Below are positions 59,750-64,000 of a stretch of DNA of 64,000 nt, in pieces. The stretch's first letter is position 1, and each line of letters opens with the position of its first letter. A program made the position numbers and the translations under genes. The notes below the pieces were generated by a model. That model ran no database searches, was not told the DNA's origin, and saw only the letters and a program-made list of their open reading frames with translations. The stretch covers positions 2,232,001 to 2,296,000 of the forward strand of contig NZ_JBHSWJ010000002.1 in assembly GCF_042661605.1 (NCBI RefSeq), given 5' to 3'. The DNA comes from Branchiibius cervicis (GTDB lineage: Bacteria; Actinomycetota; Actinomycetes; Actinomycetales; Dermatophilaceae).

Positions 59750-59798
59750 CTTCCGGTGCGGGGTGCCGGCGCGCAGTGACGGCCCGCCGGCCCGGAAG
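59750..59798. terminator. Nested GC hairpin between cysD and cysN
   Basis: Outer arms CTTCCGG (59750-59756) and CCGGAAG (59792-59798) surround inner arms GCCGGCG (59765-59771) and CGCCGGC (59785-59791). It fills the cysD-cysN gap. It could attenuate or process the transcript, or stabilise the upstream part; a full terminator would be odd because cysN has no obvious promoter. Confidence 0.45.
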
Positions 59799-59805
59799 GA
59801 CCGCA

Positions 59806-60725
59806 TTAGAAATAGCCCTCTCGCTTGCGGTCTTCCATGGCGGCCTCGGACAGCCGGTCGTCGGCGCGGGTGGCGCCGCGCTCGGTCAACGTGCTGACCG
59901 AGACCTCGGCGATGATCTGCTCGGACGTGGTGGCGTCGCTTTCGACGGCGCCCGTGCATGACCCGTCGCCCACGGTCCGGTAACGAACGGTCCTGCGCTG
60001 CAGGACTTCTCCTCACGCGGCCCGCCCCAGGGGCCGGGTGTGAGCAGCATCCCGTCGCGCAGGAAAACGTCCCGCTCGTGCGCGAAGTAGATGCTGGGCA
60101 GGGCGACATCCTCGATGGCGATGTAGTGCCAGATGTCCAGCTCGGTCCAGTTCGAGATGGGAAAGACCCGGGTGTGCTCGCCCGGAGCGTGCCGCCCGTT
60201 GTAGATGTTCCACAGCTCGGGGCGCTGCCGGCGCGGGTCCCAACCGCCGAACGCGTCGCGGACCGAGAAGATTCGCTCTTTGGCGCGTGCCCGGTCCTCG
60301 TCGCGGCGGGCGCCGCCGAGGAGGGCGTCGAACTTCTGCTCGGCGATCGTGTCCAGCAGCGGAACGGTCTGCAGCGGGTTGCGGGTGCCGTCCGGGCGCT
60401 CGGTCAGCCTGCCGTCGGCAAGCCACTCCTCGACGTTGGCGACGACGAGGCGGTGCTGACCGTCGGCGACGACCTGATCCCGGAACGCGATGACCTCCGT
60501 CAGGTTGTGCCCGGTGTCGACGTGCAGGAGCGTGATCGGCAACGGTGCCGGTGCGACGGCCTTGCGGGCCAGGTGCAGCAATACCGCCGAATCCTTACCA
60601 CCGCTGAACAGCAAAGCCGGACGGTCGAATTCAGCGACGACCTCGCGGATGATCTGGATCGACTCCGCCTCCAGCTCCCGCAGTGCGGAAGTCGTGGCCG
60701 TGTCACTCGGTGCATAGGTGGTCAT
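59806..60725 (-). CDS. cysD: Sulfate adenylyltransferase subunit 2, frame broken once
   Basis: The catalytic ATP-sulfurylase subunit, in the PP-loop family. The PP-loop 'LLFSGGKDSAVLLHL' is at 38-52, 'LLGGARRDEDRARAKERIFS' near 155 and 'ISNWTELDIWHYIAIE' near 205. After 'GPREEK' the frame changes; the continuation 'VLQRRTVRYRTVGDGSCTGAV' through 'MEDRKREGYF' lies in the next frame and ends with TAA at 59806-59808. Adding one base near 60005 restores a ~306-residue protein. The ATG at 60725 overlaps the stop of cysC (ATGA). Confidence 0.9.
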
Positions 60726-61285
60726 GCGATCTCCTGAGCTGTGCTGACAAGAGTGGGCGAACCGAGGTCGAACCGATCGACGATGATCCGAACGGCTTCG
60801 GGCACGCTCATCTGCTCGGTCTGAATGGTCAGATCCGGCTCGACCGGTGCCTCGTAGGGGTCGTCGACCCCGGTCATACCGCGCAACTGCCCCGCGGCGG
60901 CCTTCGCGTAGAGACCCTTGACGTCACGCCGCTGGCATTCGGCCAGGGACGTCGCCACATACACCTCGGCGTACGGCGTGCCGTGACTCTCGTGCTGCGC
61001 TCGCACCGCGGCCCGGGCGTCGGCGTACGGCGCGATGACCGGAACGATGGACACGACGCCGTGGCGCGACAACAGCTCCGCGACGAACCCGACCCGGGTG
61101 ACGTGCGTCGTGCGGTCCTCACGCGAAAAGCCCAGCCCGGCAGACAGGTTCGTGCGCAACTCGTCGCCGTCGAGGATCTGCACGTCTACACCGTCGCTCG
61201 ACAGAGCATCGGCCAACGCCTCGGCGATCGTGGACTTGCCCGCCCCCGAAAGCCCCGTCAGCCAGATCGTGATGCCGCTGCTCAT
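60722..61285 (-). CDS. cysC: Adenylylsulfate kinase
   Basis: A 187-residue kinase that makes PAPS from APS. The P-loop 'LTGLSGAGKSTIAEAL' is at about 9-24, 'LDGDELRTNLSAGLGFSREDR' at about 38-58 and the signature 'DVKGLYAKA' near 127. Since CysH in this operon has the features of an APS reductase, CysC is not needed for assimilation; it may supply PAPS for sulfation. The ATG at 61285 is preferred; the frame upstream continues toward cysH without conservation. It overlaps cysD by 4 nt. Confidence 0.93.
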   Translation of the reverse strand: MSSGITIWLTGLSGAGKSTIAEALADALSSDGVDVQILDGDELRTNLSAGLGFSREDRTTHVTRVGFVAELLSRHGVVSIVPVIAPYADARAAVRAQHESHGTPYAEVYVATSLAECQRRDVKGLYAKAAAGQLRGMTGVDDPYEAPVEPDLTIQTEQMSVPEAVRIIVDRFDLGSPTLVSTAQEIA

Positions 61286-61353
61286 GTTCTGGGTCGCGCC
61301 TCTTCCCTCGTCTCCGGGCCTCGCTGCGCTCGTTTCCTCAACTCGGTCGGTCC

Positions 61354-62048
61354 TCACAGGTGAATCCCGCATTCCGTCTTGTCCGTGCCCGACCATCGGC
61401 CGGCGCGCGGGTCCTCCCCTGCCGCCACCCGGCGGGTGCACGGTGCACAGCCGATCGACGGGTAGCCCTGCGTCAGCAGCGGATTCGCGATCAAGTCGTG
61501 CTCAGCGGCGTACGCCTCGACCTGCTGGTCTGTCCATGCGGCCAGCGGCGCGACTTTCACCTTGTCCCGGCGCGGGTCGAACGACACGACGGGCGTATTG
61601 GCGCGGGTCGGCGATTCGACCCGGCGCAGTCCCGTAGCCCACGCGTCGTAGTCGTCCAACGCATCGTCCAGCGGGTGTGTCTTGCGCAGCGCGCAGCACA
61701 GGTCCGGATCGCGGGCGAAGAGGTCTTTGCCGTAGTCCGCGTCCTGCTCGGCAACGGTCTGCCGGGGGTGAGGTTGCGCACGTGCACCCGCGGATAGCGC
61801 GCGGCGACGCGGTCCCGGGTCTGGATGGTCTCCGCGAAGTGATAGCCCGTGTCGAGGAAGAGCACGTCGACGTCCGGGATCACACTCTGCACCACGTGCA
61901 AGAGCACGGTGTCCTGCATCGAGGAGGCCACGGCGAACCGGCTGCCGAAGGTGTCGGCAGCCCACTGCACGATCTGTGTCGCGTCAGCCCCCTCGAGGTC
62001 CTTGCCCGCCTGCGTGGCGAGAGCTTCGAGGTCGGTGATGGTGGTCAT
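61354..62048 (-). CDS. cysH: Assimilatory APS/PAPS reductase, frame broken once
   Basis: A ~231-residue reductase producing sulfite. The first frame has 'FAVASSMQDTVLLHVV' and 'DVDVLFLDTGYHFAET'. The second has 'DLCCALRKTHPLDDAL', 'VAPLAAWTDQQVEAYA', 'IGCAPCTRRVAAGEDPRAGRW' in adjacent parts and the C-terminal 'ECGIHL'. The Cys-Cys and CxxC pairs bind a [4Fe-4S] cluster, which marks the APS-reductase type; the ECGIHL cysteine is catalytic. Adding one G in the run 61764-61768 restores 'NLTPRQTVAEQDADYG'. The start overlaps the cysX-like stop. Confidence 0.9.
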
Positions 62049-62230
62049 GCGCGCACCTGCGAATCTGCCTGTCCCTCAACGGAAAGGCCGACGAACGAAA
62101 CCGTGAAGACACGCGTGCAGCCGGCGCACCGCCAGGCACCGCGCGGCTCCGGCTCGGGGCGAAGATCCTCATCGCTGCAGTAGGGGCAGTAGTAGGGGAC
62201 CGCCCGCTGCGTGCCAGAAGCCTGACTCAT
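62045..62230 (-). CDS. CysX-like small zinc-ribbon/ferredoxin-like protein
   Basis: A 61-residue protein with two CxxC motifs, 'CPYC' (15-18) and 'CAGC' (35-38), spaced like a zinc ribbon or rubredoxin. A small gene of this kind lies between the sulfite reductase and cysH genes in corynebacteria (CysX) and other actinobacteria. It is presumed to help electron delivery or assembly of the reductases. Both ends overlap neighbouring genes (ATGA overlap with sir's stop; 4 nt with cysH). Zinc versus iron binding cannot be decided from sequence. Confidence 0.8.
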   Translation of the reverse strand: MSQASGTQRAVPYYCPYCSDEDLRPEPEPRGAWRCAGCTRVFTVSFVGLSVEGQADSQVRA

Positions 62231-63948
62231 CGCAGGTCCTCCTCGTCGGCCCGCTGCGCCCACTGCGCGAAACGTTCGCCCGGCTCGTGCTGTTTGACGA
62301 AGTTTTCGGTGACCCGGACGACGTAGTCGCCCAGCTCGGCCGAGGTCACCTTGTGCGAGCGCAGCTTGCGCCCGAAACCGGCATCCAGTCCCAGGCCGCC
62401 GCCGAGGTGCACCTGGAAACCCTCGACTTGCTGCCCTTCATCGTTGGTGACGATCTGCCCCTTGAGACCGATGTCCGCGGTCTGGATGCGTGCGCAAGAG
62501 TTCGGGCAGCCGTTGATGTGGATCGACAGCGGCCGTTCGAGGTCGATGTGATCGAGTCGCTCTTCGAGGTCGGCGACCAGCGTGTGCGCCCGGGCCTTGG
62601 TCTCGACGATCGCCAACTTGCAGAACTCGATACCGGTGCAGGCCATCGTCGATCGGCGCCACGGGCTCGGGTTCGCTTCCAGCCCGACGGCGCTGAGCTC
62701 GTCGACCAGGGAGTCAACCGCGTCCGGTCGCACGTCCAGGACGACTAACTTCTGGTACGGCGTCAGCCGGACCCGCGCGGATCCCGCCTTCTCGGCGGCG
62801 TTCGCGACGGACTTCAGCACCACGCCACTGACCCGGCCGGCGATCGGTGCCAGACCGACGTACTTGTTGCCGTCGATCTGGTCGTGCACGCCGATGTGAT
62901 CGACCGGTTGATCCGGGATCGGCGCCGCGGGACCGTCCTCGAGGCGACGGTGCAGGTATTCGGTTTCCAGGATCTCCCGGAACTTCTCCGTGCCCCAGTC
63001 GGCGACCAGGAACTTCAGTCGCGCGCGGTGGCGCAGGCGGCGGTAACCGTAGTCGCGGAAGATCTGGATGACGCCGTGCCACACGTCGGGGATGTCGGCC
63101 AGCGGCACCCACACCCCGAGTCGCTCGGCCAGGCGGGGATTGGTGGACAACCCTCCGCCGACCAGCAGGTCGAAACCGGGGCCGTGCTGCGGGTGCTGCA
63201 CGCCCACGAAGGAGACGTCGTTGATCTCCGGGGCGGCGTCGGCCAGCCACGAGATCGAGGTCTTGAACTTGCGCGGCAGGTTCGACACGGTCGGGTCGCC
63301 GATGAAGCGGCGGCAGATCTCTTGGATTGCGGGCTCGGGATTGACAACCTCCTGCGCACTGACGCCGGACACCGGCGAGCCGAGGACCACGCGCGGGGTG
63401 TCACCGCACGCCTCCGTGGTCGACAGCCCGACGCCTTCCAGCCGACGCCAGATCTCGGGGACGTCCTCCACGCGGATCCAGTGGAACTGGATGTTCTCCC
63501 GGTCGGTGATATCGGCGGTGTCCCGCCCGAAGTCGATCGAGATGTCGGCAATGACGCGCAACTGCTGCGTGGTCAGTGCGCCGGCGTCGACCCGGACCCG
63601 CAGCATGAAGAACTCGTCGTCCAGATCTTCCGGCGCGATGGTCGCGGTGCGACCGCCCTCGATGCCGGGTCGGCGCTGGGTGTACAGGCCCCACCAGCGC
63701 ATCCGTCCGCGCAGGTCCTCGGCAGAGATGGCCGAGAAGCCATCGCGGGCGTAGACCGTCTCGATCCTCTCGCGGACGTTGAGTCCGTCATCGGCCTGCT
63801 TGAAGACCTCGTTGGCGTTGAGGGGCTCGCGCTGGCCGAGCGCCCACTGGCCCTCACTACGAGGTGCGCGGGTATCGGTGCGGCGCGGGCGCGCGGCGGC
63901 GGTGGGTCGTTCTGGCACGTCGTATAACGTGACATTTGGGTGAACCAA
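62227..63948 (-). CDS. sir: Ferredoxin-dependent sulfite reductase
   Basis: A 573-residue assimilatory sulfite reductase that reduces sulfite to sulfide with six electrons. It has the two-fold nitrite/sulfite-reductase layout: 'FMLRVRVDAGALTTQQLRVIADI' near 115-137, 'GLSTTEACGDTPRVVLGSPVSG', and the siroheme/[4Fe-4S] ligands in 'ACTGIEFCKLA' (about 436-446) and 'NGCPNSCAR' (about 479-487). Two starts are possible, TTG 63948 and GTG 63918. The region just upstream is AT-rich with a dyad at 63930-63954, so the TTG start would lie inside an operator, and GTG 63918 may be the real one. Confidence 0.93.
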   Translation of the reverse strand: MVHPNVTLYDVPERPTAAARPRRTDTRAPRSEGQWALGQREPLNANEVFKQADDGLNVRERIETVYARDGFSAISAEDLRGRMRWWGLYTQRRPGIEGGRTATIAPEDLDDEFFMLRVRVDAGALTTQQLRVIADISIDFGRDTADITDRENIQFHWIRVEDVPEIWRRLEGVGLSTTEACGDTPRVVLGSPVSGVSAQEVVNPEPAIQEICRRFIGDPTVSNLPRKFKTSISWLADAAPEINDVSFVGVQHPQHGPGFDLLVGGGLSTNPRLAERLGVWVPLADIPDVWHGVIQIFRDYGYRRLRHRARLKFLVADWGTEKFREILETEYLHRRLEDGPAAPIPDQPVDHIGVHDQIDGNKYVGLAPIAGRVSGVVLKSVANAAEKAGSARVRLTPYQKLVVLDVRPDAVDSLVDELSAVGLEANPSPWRRSTMACTGIEFCKLAIVETKARAHTLVADLEERLDHIDLERPLSIHINGCPNSCARIQTADIGLKGQIVTNDEGQQVEGFQVHLGGGLGLDAGFGRKLRSHKVTSAELGDYVVRVTENFVKQHEPGERFAQWAQRADEEDLR

Positions 63949-63954
63949 ACGTCA
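63930..63954. promoter_or_regulatory. Candidate operator/promoter of the sulfur operon
   Basis: The arms TGACATTTGG (63930-63939) and CCAAACGTCA (63945-63954) form a 10-bp dyad with one mismatch around GTGAA. A TTGACG hexamer on the minus strand overlaps its outer side and TTATAC lies 22 bp beyond, so a repressor here would cover the sir promoter. Actinobacterial sulfur genes are controlled by McbR/CysR-type regulators, but I cannot assign this site to either. Confidence 0.5.
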
Positions 63955-64000
63955 AATAATGACGGGGTTGTCTCACCCCTTAGACCGGCGGGGCGCGGTC

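Noticed and set aside
59714..59805. Small gene between cysD and cysN
   Set aside because: No frame with a start and ribosome binding site; the sequence is taken up by stem-loops and the true cysD 3' end lies at 59806.

Overview
The window is high-GC, densely packed actinobacterial DNA. It carries a typical Actinomycetota gene order: rplU-rpmA-obg-proB, rsfS-nadD, rimP-nusA-ylxR-infB, rbfA-truB-ribF, and a cys cluster with a CysX-like zinc ribbon. Mycothiol-type arsenate reductases and frequent GTG/TTG starts fit as well. A member of the Micrococcales (Dermacoccaceae-like) is a reasonable guess, but the sequence alone does not fix the genus.

Layout. (1) Positions 1-9870 look like part of an integrated element next to a tRNA-Ala(GGC) gene. 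From the left it holds an unrecognised protein cut by the window edge, an arsenic-resistance module (arsR / arsM-acr3-arsC::arsD-arsA-arsC-arsC), a truncated ORF, and a xis-int pair ending at the tRNA. (2) 10.1-15.7 kb: thioesterase-like protein, histidine phosphatase, rsfS, nadD, a GT2 glycosyltransferase, proA and a DedA protein. (3) 15.8-18.1 kb: a large secreted RCC1-repeat protein. (4) 18.2-25.4 kb: proB, obg, rpmA, rplU, rne and the DUF2344 partner of a radical-SAM protein. (5) 25.3-31.5 kb: a variable block with a DUF849 enzyme, MarR plus ABC exporter, a GlxA-type regulator and an MFS transporter. (6) 31.5-41 kb: radical-SAM protein, acyl-CoA ligase, rodA, ribF, Ni/Co transporter, truB, rbfA and a TRM11-like methyltransferase. 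(7) 41-49.6 kb: small accessory operons. These include a five-repeat acidic peptide + JmjC oxygenase + sucrase/ferredoxin-like operon, an XRE/DUF2975 pair, an AraC/VOC pair, and a transporter-PLP decarboxylase-unknown operon. (8) 49.9-54.9 kb: infB-ylxR-nusA-rimP. (9) 55.6-63.9 kb: an assimilatory sulfur operon (sir-cysX-cysH-cysC-cysD-cysN) running on into a sulfonate/taurine-type ABC importer.

How genes work together. The ars module covers sensing (ArsR), reduction of arsenate (ArsC), As(III) methylation (ArsM), chaperoning and ATP-driven export (ArsD domain, ArsA, Acr3). The sulfur operon covers import, activation (CysDN), APS reduction (CysH), APS phosphorylation (CysC) and sulfite reduction (Sir). 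The most attractive candidate for an undescribed system is the operon at 41509-44009. A JmjC/ROX-type 2-oxoglutarate oxygenase gene follows, 3 nt downstream, a gene for a peptide made of five near-identical Asp/Gly/Asn/His-rich repeats that differ mainly at one residue.

Quality note. At least eleven otherwise intact genes change reading frame once or twice. In nearly every case adding one G/C restores the family sequence, usually inside a run of 3-5 G or C. This points to base-deletion errors in the assembly rather than to mass pseudogenisation.
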